DNA of 64,000 nucleotides, taken from NCBI GenBank assembly GCA_017462965.1, contig JAFTQC010000040.1, forward strand, positions 1 to 64,000, read 5' to 3'. The stretch comes from Clostridia bacterium. GTDB taxonomy: Bacteria; Bacillota; Clostridia; TANB77; UBA1234. How positions within the stretch are numbered: position 1 is the first letter of the stretch; every line of letters begins with the position of its first letter. Under the pieces are notes generated by a model. That model was not told the origin of the DNA and made no database searches. It saw only the letters and a program-made list of their open reading frames with translations. The position numbers and the translations under genes were made by a program. This document shows positions 1-7,376 of the stretch, one piece after another.

Positions 1-58
1 AGACAATTGCTATAAATATAACTATCAACATATCTAGTATGTAATCGTTTTTTATCAT
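1..58 (-). CDS. Partial small membrane protein, unknown (runs off left edge)
   Basis: Only the first 19 codons are visible; the rest lies outside the window. The ATG at 58 is preceded by AAAGGAGA at 67-74, a good ribosome binding site with 8 bases of spacing. The visible residues turn into an Ile/Leu/Val-rich run from about residue 9, which suggests a signal anchor or a small membrane protein. Too little is present to name a family. Confidence 0.55.
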   Translation of the reverse strand, partial: MIKNDYILDMLIVIFIAIV

Positions 59-142
59 AGCAACCATCTCCTTTCATTTCGGAGGATTTCCATTATGAAA
101 ATTGATGGTCAACCGCTCTGCTATTTCCTTTATCCGAAACGT

Positions 143-171
143 ATTATATAACAGTTACTTAAAGTATACAA
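143..171 (-). promoter_or_regulatory. Sigma-A-type promoter for the partial left-edge gene
   Basis: On the minus strand TTGTAT (166-171) and TATAAT (143-148) are separated by exactly 17 bases. The leader to the ATG at 58 is about 75-80 bases. I looked for a riboswitch in that leader and recognised none. Confidence 0.6.
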
Positions 172-183
172 GCGAACAAAATG

Positions 184-215
184 TAAAATAAAAAAGAGAA
201 GATGAAATCTTCTCT
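184..215 (-). terminator. Rho-independent terminator of the 241-2188 operon
   Basis: A 9-bp stem (195-203 with 207-215) and a 3-base loop are followed on the minus strand by a T-rich tract (184-194). It sits 25 bases after the stop codon of the stalk-domain gene. Confidence 0.8.
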
Positions 216-240
216 CCAAATTGTAATTTGTCGTTCAACA

Positions 241-1410
241 TTAATTTTTATTTGGAATTATAATATTAACTGTCTTGTTATCATAATCATATACTATTTC
301 TGCCCCAAAGAAATCTTTTAACATTGTCATAGTCCATGTATAAGAAAATCGATTTCCTTTTCTTTCCAAATATAAGTCTCCATCTAAATAATATGTTGAA
401 CCATTATAATTAAAATCAATTAAATATCCAGTAATTTTATTAGTAGTACACTCAATATTGTCTAACGATTTAAGTATTTTGTAAAGATTAACCCTATAAT
501 CCATTCTATTATAATCAAAATGTACATAGTCATCATATTCACTATTAATACTTATATGTTTCGATGGCATATCATTTATAAATATTTTTAATTCACTAGG
601 CTTGTAATATTTTTGAATATCATCTTTTGTAACATCGTTATCTGTTATATTATTATCAATCAAATAATTAATATATTCTACTTTTATTTTATTGAAAACA
701 GTTTCTTTTCCTAGTAGATTATATTCATAGTAATAAATTGGTACTGAATAATCGTTAAGATATACGTTTGTCTTAAATCCGATTGCTTCGAAATCAAAAT
801 CTTTTTTCGCTCTTTTTTCCATATATTTTATTAAACTTAAAACTTTATCATTTATCACTTGGTCTATATTAGCATAACTATCAAGCCTTATACCATAAGT
901 AAAAGAGAAAAAAGAGTTGCTATCCATATCATGTTCTTTACTTTCATAGATGATATTATCTACTGAATTTTTATTAATATAATCTAATACATACATTCGA
1001 TATAAATAATAATCATAGTCTGTTGAAATCTGTGTTTTTCTTTTACGAATCTTAAAAACAATGCCATTTTGATCTCTTACTGTATAATATCCATCTGGCA
1101 TAACATCCTGATTCACATCAATTGTTGGCGATAAAATTTCAAACTTTCCGTTAAAACGAAAATCTATTTTATCCATAACATTATATGTAAGATTTTCTTT
1201 AATAAAATCACGCATTATTTTAAAAAGTGGATGAATAACAAAAATAAAAATTAATAAGAAAATAAGCAATATAACTCCATTTTTTATCAGAAGTTTTTTA
1301 TTCCTATCTCTAATTTTTTTATTTCTTTCTTCCTCTCTTAAGATTTTATTGTATTCTTTTAGTTCTTTATATTGCTCTGTAATATCCCTATTATTTTCAT
1401 TAAAATTCAT
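241..1410 (-). CDS. Membrane-anchored protein with a C-terminal copper-amine-oxidase-like (stalk) domain
   Basis: The protein has 389 residues. It begins with a charged, probably coiled Glu/Lys/Arg-rich stretch and then one hydrophobic segment (about residues 38-58), so it is probably a single-pass protein with the bulk outside the cell. The last ~80 residues read as a Cu_amine_oxidN1-type stalk domain, ending in a DFFGAEIVYD-like strand pattern and NKTVNIII. The ATG at 1410 is preferred over the upstream in-frame ATG at 1416 because GGTGA lies just before it; a longer reading frame to 1539 has no ribosome binding site. It lies 100 bases downstream of the 1514-2188 gene and is likely co-transcribed under the same c-di-GMP riboswitch, although a weak hairpin lies between them. 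Function is unknown; surface location is inferred. Confidence 0.7.
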   Translation of the reverse strand: MNFNENNRDITEQYKELKEYNKILREEERNKKIRDRNKKLLIKNGVILLIFLLIFIFVIHPLFKIMRDFIKENLTYNVMDKIDFRFNGKFEILSPTIDVNQDVMPDGYYTVRDQNGIVFKIRKRKTQISTDYDYYLYRMYVLDYINKNSVDNIIYESKEHDMDSNSFFSFTYGIRLDSYANIDQVINDKVLSLIKYMEKRAKKDFDFEAIGFKTNVYLNDYSVPIYYYEYNLLGKETVFNKIKVEYINYLIDNNITDNDVTKDDIQKYYKPSELKIFINDMPSKHISINSEYDDYVHFDYNRMDYRVNLYKILKSLDNIECTTNKITGYLIDFNYNGSTYYLDGDLYLERKGNRFSYTWTMTMLKDFFGAEIVYDYDNKTVNIIIPNKN

Positions 1411-1481
1411 TGTCATCACCACTTTTCTTTTTATTATAGGACAATATAATTGAAGGATAATAATATGGTATAAAATAAGCC

Positions 1482-1502
1482 GAGTATGATTATTTACTCG
1501 AC
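1482..1502 (-). terminator. Weak intercistronic hairpin
   Basis: On the minus strand a CGAGTA/TACTCG stem is followed by a T-rich but interrupted tract, between the two riboswitch-controlled genes. It could be a leaky terminator that lowers expression of the second gene. Confidence 0.35.
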
Positions 1503-1513
1503 CTATTAATTTT

Positions 1514-2188
1514 TTATGAATTACTTTCCTTAATATCATATTCAGCGATATTTGGTTCTACAAACACTGAATCATCAACATTATTTATTTCAGTTAATCT
1601 TTCTTCTGTTCTATTAGCATTCCATTTCCTTGAAAGTTCTAATGCTGTTTCTTTATCTATAATAGATACTGTAGTTTCATCATCATATAGATAATTTGCC
1701 GACATAAAATTCGTTATTTCATAGCAATCTCTTTCATTGTATTTTACACTTCTTATTTTAGCAAGGAAACAACTTAATAATTTTTGACCAAAATTATCTG
1801 TCATAATTCCATTATCAATTCCCATATTTGGAGAAGATTCTATTCCTAAAAAAGCATTTTTTTCCTCAATTGTTTCTGTAAAGAAGTCAACTCTTTTCCC
1901 ACTATCATACGTTAATAATTTTACCACTTCGCCACTCAAATTTGTGTTTACTATAAAGAATGCTCTTTTTTCTCCCTTACGATAATAATTGGTTTCTGTA
2001 TGACCTGAACTTTCATCATCATATGCAACTTTTATGTGGTAATTATCAATATCCGCATACTGCTTAAAAGTATTTTGAAGTTTTGAAATTATAATGAAGT
2101 TTCTAATTGTATGAATTAAAATTCCAAATATAACAATTGCCAAAATAATTAAAATTATCTTACCTATTTTAAATTTTTTCTTTTCCAT
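1514..2188 (-). CDS. Membrane-anchored protein of unknown function behind a c-di-GMP riboswitch
   Basis: The protein has 224 residues: a Lys-rich N terminus, one transmembrane helix (about residues 8-27), then an outside domain of mixed alpha/beta character. That domain contains YYRKGEKRA and a DKETALEL-type segment resembling LolA/outer-lipoprotein-carrier-like folds of Firmicute lipoproteins; the fold suggestion is only an inference from pattern. The start is ATG 2188, 10 bases after AGGAG; the GTG at 2197 would sit directly against that site. It is the first gene after a c-di-GMP-I riboswitch, so its level probably follows cyclic di-GMP. I do not recognise the family. Confidence 0.75.
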   Translation of the reverse strand: MEKKKFKIGKIILIILAIVIFGILIHTIRNFIIISKLQNTFKQYADIDNYHIKVAYDDESSGHTETNYYRKGEKRAFFIVNTNLSGEVVKLLTYDSGKRVDFFTETIEEKNAFLGIESSPNMGIDNGIMTDNFGQKLLSCFLAKIRSVKYNERDCYEITNFMSANYLYDDETTVSIIDKETALELSRKWNANRTEERLTEINNVDDSVFVEPNIAEYDIKESNS

Positions 2189-2194
2189 TAAAAC

Positions 2195-2217
2195 CACACT
2201 CCTTTTGGGTTAGTGTG
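2195..2217 (-). promoter_or_regulatory. Hairpin over the ribosome binding site, abutting the riboswitch
   Basis: On the minus strand CACACT (2212-2217) can pair with AGTGTG (2195-2200). The loop and 3' stem contain the AGGAG of the gene starting at 2188. The 5' arm begins where the riboswitch core ends, so ligand binding could switch access to the ribosome binding site. Direction of control cannot be read from sequence. Confidence 0.55.
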
Positions 2218-2293
2218 CAACCAAGCTATCATGAGTTTTATCAACTTTTAGACCTTTAGCTTTGCGTCATAACCTTTCGATTACTTTGCCTTT
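2217..2293 (-). ncRNA. Cyclic-di-GMP-I (GEMM-I) riboswitch
   Basis: Read on the minus strand, the conserved GEMM-I elements occur in order: GGCAAA at 2285-2290, a CGAAAG tetraloop hairpin, GACGCAAAGCTA, a GGTCTAA segment, and a closing GCTTGGTTGC ending at 2217. This matches the class-I cyclic di-GMP aptamer consensus. It is followed by a ribosome-binding-site hairpin and the 1514-2188 gene, so translational control is likely. No strong intrinsic terminator lies between aptamer and gene. Confidence 0.9.
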
Positions 2294-2307
2294 TAACGTA
2301 TATTAAT

Positions 2308-2336
2308 ATTATAGCACAAATTTATGTAAATGTAAA
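2308..2336 (-). promoter_or_regulatory. Promoter of the c-di-GMP riboswitch transcript
   Basis: TTTACA (2331-2336) and TATAAT (2308-2313) on the minus strand have exactly 17 bases between them. The expected start point lies just upstream of the aptamer. Confidence 0.75.
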
Positions 2337-2730
2337 CTTTTTCCAAGCCTTTTGAACGATATTATGATATGCAACTGCCATATAAATTACTATTTTTAAA
2401 TATTATATCATAACCAATCTACACTTTCTGTATCTTCCGTATTTTCTGCACAGAAGACTGTCATTTGACTGTCAAATTGAGGTCGGGGGAGAAAAACAAA
2501 AAAGAGCCGACTTCTGAAAGTGGCTCTATGACTGCGTTATATGGATTACAATAATTCAAAAAATACAAATGAACCAACGACCTTGGTATTCGTAGGTAAA
2601 TGAAATTTTTTGATTTCTCGAAAATAATTTTAAAATTTAAAAATGCACTTGTATCAATGCTTTGCGAGTTTCAAGTTTGACTGTCAAAAGACTGTCAAAA
2701 TGCGAACGGTTGTGGTAAAATGAAAAAATA
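2337..2730. other. Gene-free stretch with relic features beside tRNA-Thr
   Basis: No intact gene is present. It contains a terminator-like hairpin (2496-2526), three copies of a GACTGTCAAA-like word (2468, 2677 and 2690 areas) and a 14-base copy (2570-2583) of the tRNA-Thr segment at 2792-2805. This combination is what remains after loss of an element that had integrated at a tRNA gene, but no integrase can be read, so this is only a suggestion. Confidence 0.35.
2496..2526 (-). terminator. Terminator-like hairpin in relic region
   Basis: On the minus strand an AGAGCC/GGCTCT stem with partial pairing inside is followed by a run of T. No gene directly upstream on that strand is visible, so it may belong to a lost gene. 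Confidence 0.6.
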
Positions 2731-2772
2731 AAAATCTCGTAACCCTTACTGCTGTAAGTTTTACGAGATTTT
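2731..2772 (-). terminator. Terminator of the tRNA-Lys/Glu/Thr operon
   Basis: An 11-bp stem (2732-2742 with 2761-2771) with T-rich flank on the minus strand directly follows the CCA end of tRNA-Thr. Confidence 0.85.
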
Positions 2773-2848
<76 letters not shown>

Positions 2849-2852
2849 AATT

Positions 2853-2927
2853 TGGTGACCCGTAGGAGAGTCGAACTCCTCACTCCGCCGTGAAAGGGCG
2901 ATGTCTTAACCGATTGACCAACGGGCC
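2853..2927 (-). tRNA. tRNA-Glu (anticodon TTC)
   Basis: A 75-base cloverleaf with acceptor GGCCCGT, anticodon loop CTTTCAC region giving TTC (reads GAA), T-loop GTTCGACTC and encoded CCA. It lies 4 bases from tRNA-Thr in the same operon. Confidence 0.97.
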
Positions 2928-2934
2928 GGTTATG

Positions 2935-3010
2935 TGGTGAGCCATCGCAGATTCGAACTGCGGACAACTTGATTAAAAGTCAAGTGCTCTGCCAACTGAG
3001 CTAATGGCCC
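2935..3010 (-). tRNA. tRNA-Lys (anticodon TTT)
   Basis: A 76-base cloverleaf with acceptor GGGCCAT, D-arm TTAGCTCAGTTGGCAGAGC, anticodon loop CTTTTAA (TTT, reads AAA), T-loop GTTCGAATC and encoded CCA. First gene of the operon. Confidence 0.97.
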
Positions 3011-3048
3011 ACATAACAAACAGTCGCTGTAATTTCGACTGCTTCTAC

Positions 3049-3077
3049 ATATTACTATAAATGATTGGTGATGTCAA
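3049..3077 (-). promoter_or_regulatory. Promoter of the tRNA-Lys-Glu-Thr operon
   Basis: TTGACA (3072-3077) and TAATAT (3049-3054) on the minus strand are separated by 17 bases, about 40 bases before tRNA-Lys. Confidence 0.8.
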
Positions 3078-3264
3078 CAATTTTTTTGATAAATTTTGAT
3101 AAATTTTTCATGATTTGTTAAAGTGCTTTAATATACGTGCTTTGAGGTTTTTTATTGATTGAAGATTTTAGATTTTTTTGTGAGTAAAGGGAATAGTTTT
3201 TTTCATTTTATTTATACTAATTTTATATATTTAAATTTAAGAATTTGAAAGGAGTTTATTGAAT

Positions 3265-3693
3265 ATGCGTGACGATGTAGAACTTTTGAAAGAATGCGAT
3301 TCTGGCGTAAAAATGGGGATACAGAGCATTGATGATGTAATGGATAAAGCTTACGGCGAAGATTTTAAAAATATGCTTAACAAATATAGAGGTGAGCATT
3401 CGAAAATATTAAGGGAAATCCATGAAAAGTTAGATGCAAGAGGTGCTAGTGATAAAGAGCCTAATATGTTTGCTACGGCCAACTCTAAGATTTCGACTGG
3501 AATGAAATTGATGATGAATGATACCGATGAGAAAATTGCTGATATTATGATGGATGGCTGCAATATGGGGATAAAATCGGTTAGCAGATACATGAATGAG
3601 TATGCTGGTGCATCTACTGAAGTTATGAATGTTGCAAATAATGTGGTTGTTTTGGAGCAAAATTTCATGAATGATTTGAGACAATTTCTATAA
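3265..3693 (+). CDS. Ferritin-like helical-bundle protein (DUF2383-like)
   Basis: The protein has 142 residues and is almost entirely helical. Acidic and Met-rich helices (about residues 4-30, 33-52, 68-95, 100-140) suggest a four-helix bundle. The pattern matches the DUF2383/PA2169 ferritin-like group common in sporulating clostridia; this family call is from overall pattern. The ATG at 3265 is 10 bases after GGAG; an in-frame TTG at 3259 is too close. No signal peptide is seen, so it is cytosolic. It stands alone with its own terminator. Biochemical role is unknown. Confidence 0.7.
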   Translation: MRDDVELLKECDSGVKMGIQSIDDVMDKAYGEDFKNMLNKYRGEHSKILREIHEKLDARGASDKEPNMFATANSKISTGMKLMMNDTDEKIADIMMDGCNMGIKSVSRYMNEYAGASTEVMNVANNVVVLEQNFMNDLRQFL

Positions 3694-3730
3694 TGCTTAA
3701 GGTATACTTGAAATAGAAATATTAGATATG

Positions 3731-3765
3731 AAAACTGTAAAGAATAATGTTCTTTGCAGTTTTTT
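3731..3765 (+). terminator. Terminator of the ferritin-like gene
   Basis: A 14-bp near-perfect stem (3731-3744 with 3750-3763) and a following T run, 38 bases after the stop codon. Confidence 0.85.
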
Positions 3766-3819
3766 GTGTTTGGTGTAATATATTAATATAGTTGACTATT
3801 GATGCGGAGGAGTATAAAT

Positions 3820-3924
3820 ATGGATGAACGTAAAGAGTTGCTTAGAGAAATAAATAAATTGGTTGTTGAAATCGAGTCACAGAGAATGCTGGCAGAGGAA
3901 GAAAATGATGTTAATATAGTTTAA
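3820..3924 (+). CDS. Small protein of 34 residues, unknown
   Basis: This short gene has ATG 3820, TAA 3922-3924 and a strong CGGAGGAG site at 3805-3812 with 7 bases of spacing. The product is acidic and helical (MDERKELLREI..., then Glu-rich), with no membrane segment, resembling a small helical hairpin or the short Spo0E-like/regulatory peptides only in size. A clear bidirectional terminator follows. The ribosome binding site and terminator make it likely to be real; the function is unknown. Confidence 0.6.
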   Translation: MDERKELLREINKLVVEIESQRMLAEEENDVNIV

Positions 3925-3932
3925 TTCAAAGT

Positions 3933-3971
3933 AAAAAGCTGTAAGGAATCTTGTAATCCTTACAGCTTTTT
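3933..3971. terminator. Bidirectional terminator
   Basis: A 15-bp stem (3933-3947 with 3957-3971) is flanked by A-runs on one side and T-runs on the other. It can end the 34-residue gene on the plus strand and tRNA-Lys on the minus strand. Confidence 0.85.
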
Positions 3972-3976
3972 GGTTT

Positions 3977-4052
3977 TGGTGCACCACCGGGGATTCGAAC
4001 CCCGGACCTGCCGATTAAGAGTCGGATGCTCTACCAACTGAGCTAGTGGTGC
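3977..4052 (-). tRNA. tRNA-Lys (anticodon CTT)
   Basis: A 76-base cloverleaf with acceptor GCACCAC, D-arm TAGCTCAGTTGGTAGAGC, anticodon loop CTCTTAA (CTT, reads AAG), T-loop GTTCGAATC and encoded CCA. A single-gene transcript. Confidence 0.97.
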
Positions 4053-4063
4053 GTACGAAATAT

Positions 4064-4091
4064 ATTATAGCATAATTCGATTTCATGTCAA
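4064..4091 (-). promoter_or_regulatory. Promoter of tRNA-Lys(CTT)
   Basis: TTGACA (4086-4091) and TATAAT (4064-4069) on the minus strand are separated by 16 bases, 12 bases before the tRNA. Confidence 0.8.
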
Positions 4092-4137
4092 TAACAAATT
4101 TTATATCTTAAATAGGGTGTGGAGTATGAAAAAGGTG

Positions 4138-4167
4138 TTGACATAAAATGTAAAATCGAGGTATAAT
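4138..4167 (+). promoter_or_regulatory. Promoter of the VanW-domain gene
   Basis: TTGACA (4138-4143) and TATAAT (4162-4167) are separated by 18 bases, 38 bases before the likely start codon. Confidence 0.75.
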
Positions 4168-4204
4168 ATAGCGTGAAATATATTTTGTAAAGGAGTGAGT
4201 GCCT

Positions 4205-5392
4205 GTGTTCCGGAGCATAAAAGGATTGCTTTCGAAACTGCTGATTGCGGCAATTGTTTTGGGAGTACTTTTTGTTTCCAGTGATGAATTTACAGCAAAA
4301 ACCGAAGTTGCAAGTGTGGTGTATGGCTATTGCGAAGCTCCTCTGAACGTACGAAAAGAGATGGACGTTGATTCGGATTGGGTTGCACAGTATCCGGCTG
4401 ATTCTACGATTGTTTTGCTCGAATATTTGGGCGATTGGTATCGTGTTGAAGGTGGGTATGTGAGTAGCCATTTTGTATTTGATTCTGCATCGATAGACAA
4501 ACTGGGCATTGTCATGTGCTGTGCGGATATCTATGGAGAAGCAAATACAGACAGCGGTGTAATCGGATATGTGACTGAAGAGGAAGTTTGTCGTTTTGTT
4601 CAGAAAAAGAACGGATTTGTGGAATTGGCCACTGGTGGCTGGATTCTCGAAAATACGATGACTTTCGATTTTATTCAGATATACGATTATCCTGAAACGG
4701 TTCTGACAGAAGCTGATATGACGTCGTGGAATATGCCGAACCTGCCGATTCAATATATCGGTACATTGACTGAACGAACTAAGGCGAAAGGTGTTACAAC
4801 GAAAGGCGGCTTGTACTTCAAAAATTCCATACCGGTTTATGACATCATTGATGGTTTCGCTTATTTCCCGAGTGGGCGGAACATCTATAAGATGGAAGTA
4901 GAGCGTTTTATGGGATTTGAAGAGGTTGGACCGCTAAACCAGACACTGGCTGCGTATCGCACGGTTTATTATACCTCTGGAAGGGGAAGAAAACATAACA
5001 TCGAGCTTGTTTCTTCTATTCTTGATGGTACGATAATTGAAAGCGGTGCGACGTTTAGCTACAACAATACGACTGGACCTCGCTCAGCGGGTATGGGATA
5101 CCAAATTGCTACTGTAATCGAAAACGGACAGTATGTTGAAGGCTATGGTGGTGGCGTGTGTCAAGTTTCGTCCACAATCTATGCTGCAATCATGCATGAC
5201 CCGAACATCAACGTTACGTCACGCAGAAAACACGGTCTGGAAGTGACATACCTTCCGTATGGAATGGATGCAACGGTTAGTTATGGCAGTATAGATTTGA
5301 AGTTTGTCAACAACTATCCATTTAGCGTTAAACTCAACGTCTTTGCAATGGACGGAGTTTGTATGGTTACACTCACGAAAGTTGAACAATGA
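4205..5392 (+). CDS. Exported SH3-like/VanW domain protein
   Basis: The protein has about 395 residues with an N-terminal hydrophobic signal segment (about residues 6-24). Residues ~45-95 read as an SH3-like domain (APLNVRKE, GDWYRVEGGYVSSHF). The C-terminal 150 residues are a VanW domain (RKHNIELVSSILDG, GATFSYNNTTGPRSAGMGY, GGGVCQVSSTIYAA). VanW proteins are cell-wall associated and their reaction is not established. GTG 4205 is 9 bases after AGGAG; an in-frame GTG at 4199 is only 3 bases away. Base composition is visibly richer in G+C than the neighbours, and codons often end in C or G, as in the 17.8-26 kb island. Confidence 0.85.
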   Translation: MFRSIKGLLSKLLIAAIVLGVLFVSSDEFTAKTEVASVVYGYCEAPLNVRKEMDVDSDWVAQYPADSTIVLLEYLGDWYRVEGGYVSSHFVFDSASIDKLGIVMCCADIYGEANTDSGVIGYVTEEEVCRFVQKKNGFVELATGGWILENTMTFDFIQIYDYPETVLTEADMTSWNMPNLPIQYIGTLTERTKAKGVTTKGGLYFKNSIPVYDIIDGFAYFPSGRNIYKMEVERFMGFEEVGPLNQTLAAYRTVYYTSGRGRKHNIELVSSILDGTIIESGATFSYNNTTGPRSAGMGYQIATVIENGQYVEGYGGGVCQVSSTIYAAIMHDPNINVTSRRKHGLEVTYLPYGMDATVSYGSIDLKFVNNYPFSVKLNVFAMDGVCMVTLTKVEQ

Positions 5393-5403
5393 ACAACAAA
5401 AAA

Positions 5404-5434
5404 CCCGGCGATCTTTTTCGCCGGGAATTTTTTT
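5404..5434 (+). terminator. Terminator of the VanW-domain gene
   Basis: An 8-bp GC-rich stem CCCGGCGA/TCGCCGGG (5404-5411 with 5418-5425) and a following T run. It sits between convergent genes. Confidence 0.9.
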
Positions 5435-6329
5435 AATGTATATTTTGAAGTTGTGTAATTCTATCTTCAACTGATGGGTGAGTAGAGAATAAGCTACTTG
5501 TTTTTCCTTTTTTATTTTTTATAGGGTTTGAAATGTACATGCACTCTGTAGCTTTATTTGCTTGCTCAAGAGGATCTGTGTCTGAAGATATTTTTCTTAG
5601 TGCACTAATTAATCCTTCAGGATTTCTTGTCAATTCAACTGCTGAAGAATCTGCTAAATATTCTCTGTTTCGTGAAAGAGCAAGTTTTAATAGATTTGCA
5701 AATATTGGTGAAAGAAGTAAAAAAATGAATCCTACAACTAACAATATTGCCTGAGCTCCGCCACCATTATCATCATCACGACTTCTTGAACTACGAACTC
5801 CTATTCTGAAAAATAAATCAGAAATGATAGTAACAAATCCTACGAAAACAGCAGCAACTGTTTGAAGTAAAATGTCATAATTTTTTATATGCGATAATTC
5901 ATGAGCAAGAACTCCTTCAAGTTCGTTAGAATCTAGCTTTTGCAAAAGTCCTGTTGTTACACAAATAACGGAGTGCTCGGGATTTCTACCTGTTGCGAAC
6001 GCATTTGGAGAACCATCATCCATTATATACAACTCAGGCATTGGTAATCCTGCAGCAATGCAAAGTCCCTCTAAATTTTCAACCATTCTTTGATGTTCTT
6101 CTTTTGTTGCTTTTCTAGCACCATTCAAACTTAAAACTATTTTATCAGAATTATAATAGCTGGCCCAAGAAACAATTATTGAAAAAATCATAGCAAAGAT
6201 GGCTACACCAATACTCGCTTCTTCAAACCAGTATATACCAACAAAATAAACGATTAAAGTAAGCAATAGTATGAAAACACCAATAATTCCATAAGTTTTT
6301 CGCTTATTAGACTTACTTATATCAAACAT
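5433..6329 (-). CDS. htpX: HtpX-family membrane zinc metalloprotease
   Basis: A 298-residue M48 peptidase that degrades damaged membrane proteins in the cytoplasmic membrane. Two N-terminal transmembrane helices (about residues 12-32 and 36-54) are followed by the zinc motif HELSH and, after two more hydrophobic segments, the third-ligand region SRNREYLAD. ATG 6329 follows AAAGGATG; in-frame codons upstream to 6485 overlap lemA and lack a ribosome binding site. It is downstream of lemA, a widespread pairing. A hairpin between the two genes may lower its expression. Confidence 0.93.
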   Translation of the reverse strand: MFDISKSNKRKTYGIIGVFILLLTLIVYFVGIYWFEEASIGVAIFAMIFSIIVSWASYYNSDKIVLSLNGARKATKEEHQRMVENLEGLCIAAGLPMPELYIMDDGSPNAFATGRNPEHSVICVTTGLLQKLDSNELEGVLAHELSHIKNYDILLQTVAAVFVGFVTIISDLFFRIGVRSSRSRDDDNGGGAQAILLVVGFIFLLLSPIFANLLKLALSRNREYLADSSAVELTRNPEGLISALRKISSDTDPLEQANKATECMYISNPIKNKKGKTSSLFSTHPSVEDRITQLQNIH

Positions 6330-6357
6330 AAAATCACATCCTTTGCATAAATTGTGG

Positions 6358-6388
6358 AAAAAGAAAAAGTCGCATTTGATTGCGACCT
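6358..6388 (-). terminator. Terminator or attenuator between lemA and htpX
   Basis: On the minus strand GTCGCA/TGCGAC (6369-6374 with 6381-6386) is followed by a T-rich tract. It lies in the lemA-htpX gap and probably permits partial read-through. Confidence 0.65.
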
Positions 6389-6402
6389 TTGTTTTTGTAA
6401 TA

Positions 6403-6951
6403 TTAGAATTGAACTTTTGGAGCAGTTTTTGCTGCTTCGTCAGTTTTGAACAATTCTTCTTCTTTAAATCCAAACATAGATCCAATTATATTTGTAGGGA
6501 AAACTTGTAGTTTGTCATTAAAGCGAGTAACTGTATCATTATAAAATTGTCTTGAAAAAGCAACTTTATCTTCAGTTCCTTTTAAATCATCTTGAAGCTT
6601 AGAAAAGTTTGCATTTGCCTTTAATTCAGGATAGTTTTCACTAACTGCAAATAATGTTTTTAAAGTAGAAGTTAATTGGTTATCAGCAGCCATTTTTTCT
6701 CCTGGTGTATGAGCATTCATATAACCAGATCTACTTGCTGTAACATTTTCTAATAATTCTTTTTCATGTGACGCATACCCTTTAACTGTTTCAACTAAAT
6801 TAGGTATTAAATCAAATCTTCTTTGTAATTGTGTATCGATTTGGGCGAAAGCATTTCTTACCTTATTTCTTGCTTGAACAAGACTATTATATGTTCCAAT
6901 TAACCAAATAGCGATTACGACAACTACAACTAAAGCAATAATCCATCCCAT
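6403..6951 (-). CDS. lemA: LemA-family membrane protein
   Basis: The protein has 182 residues with an N-terminal membrane helix (about residues 3-19) and a long helical-bundle domain. The family pattern is clear: [38 protein letters not shown], then [14 protein letters not shown] and [12 protein letters not shown]. LemA proteins commonly sit beside HtpX-type proteases; their molecular role is unsettled. ATG 6951 follows AAGGAGTG at a good distance. A repeat-rich stretch precedes it. Confidence 0.93.
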   Translation of the reverse strand: MGWIIALVVVVVIAIWLIGTYNSLVQARNKVRNAFAQIDTQLQRRFDLIPNLVETVKGYASHEKELLENVTASRSGYMNAHTPGEKMAADNQLTSTLKTLFAVSENYPELKANANFSKLQDDLKGTEDKVAFSRQFYNDTVTRFNDKLQVFPTNIIGSMFGFKEEELFKTDEAAKTAPKVQF

Positions 6952-7009
6952 GAGTCAACACTCCTTTTCAATATAATCTGTTTTTAATTATATCAACTAT
7001 TTAAATTCT

Positions 7010-7285
7010 TATCAAGAGGGACGCCCCTTTTTGATAATTTTTTTATCAAGAGGGACACTCCTTAAAGATAATACAAAGATATCAAAAAATATTGTTCTCT
7101 AGCCTTTTAGCTTACATTTATATTTAGTACGTAATACAAATACATATTTGCAAAAAGTTATGTTTTTTTTATTTGTTAAAACAAGGAGTTACTCTAAATA
7201 ACCGTCTTTACGGATTAAATACTTTTATCAAAAAGGAGTGTCCCTCTTGATAAAAATTTTCACAAAAAGGAGCGTCCCTCTTGAG
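7010..7285. repeat. Two-by-two inverted family-A palindromes around a 150-bp core
   Basis: Two direct family-A units (7010-7038 and 7043-7070, core ATCAAGAGGGACGCC or ...GGGACACTCC) face two inverted units (7224-7255 and 7262-7285). The enclosed core (7071-7223) contains an imperfect inner hairpin and an AATATTGTT...AGCC motif like the left side of the structured module at 13237, so it may be a diverged copy. This fills the lemA-smc intergenic gap; no gene is seen in it. Confidence 0.75.
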
Positions 7286-7376
7286 GAGTCAAAACGCAAA
7301 TTTTTTTGTTGCTTATTCGAGGTTGTTGTTATAAGATAAATGTGGATTAAAACTTACGGGGGAGAGAACTTGAATT

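Noticed and set aside
67-142. Riboswitch in the leader of the left-edge gene
   Set aside because: I compared it with the glycine, THF, c-di-GMP and ZTP consensus patterns I know and found no match.
4199-4204. GTG 4199 as start of the VanW gene
   Set aside because: It is only 3 bases from AGGAG, whereas GTG 4205 has normal 9-base spacing; the difference is two residues.
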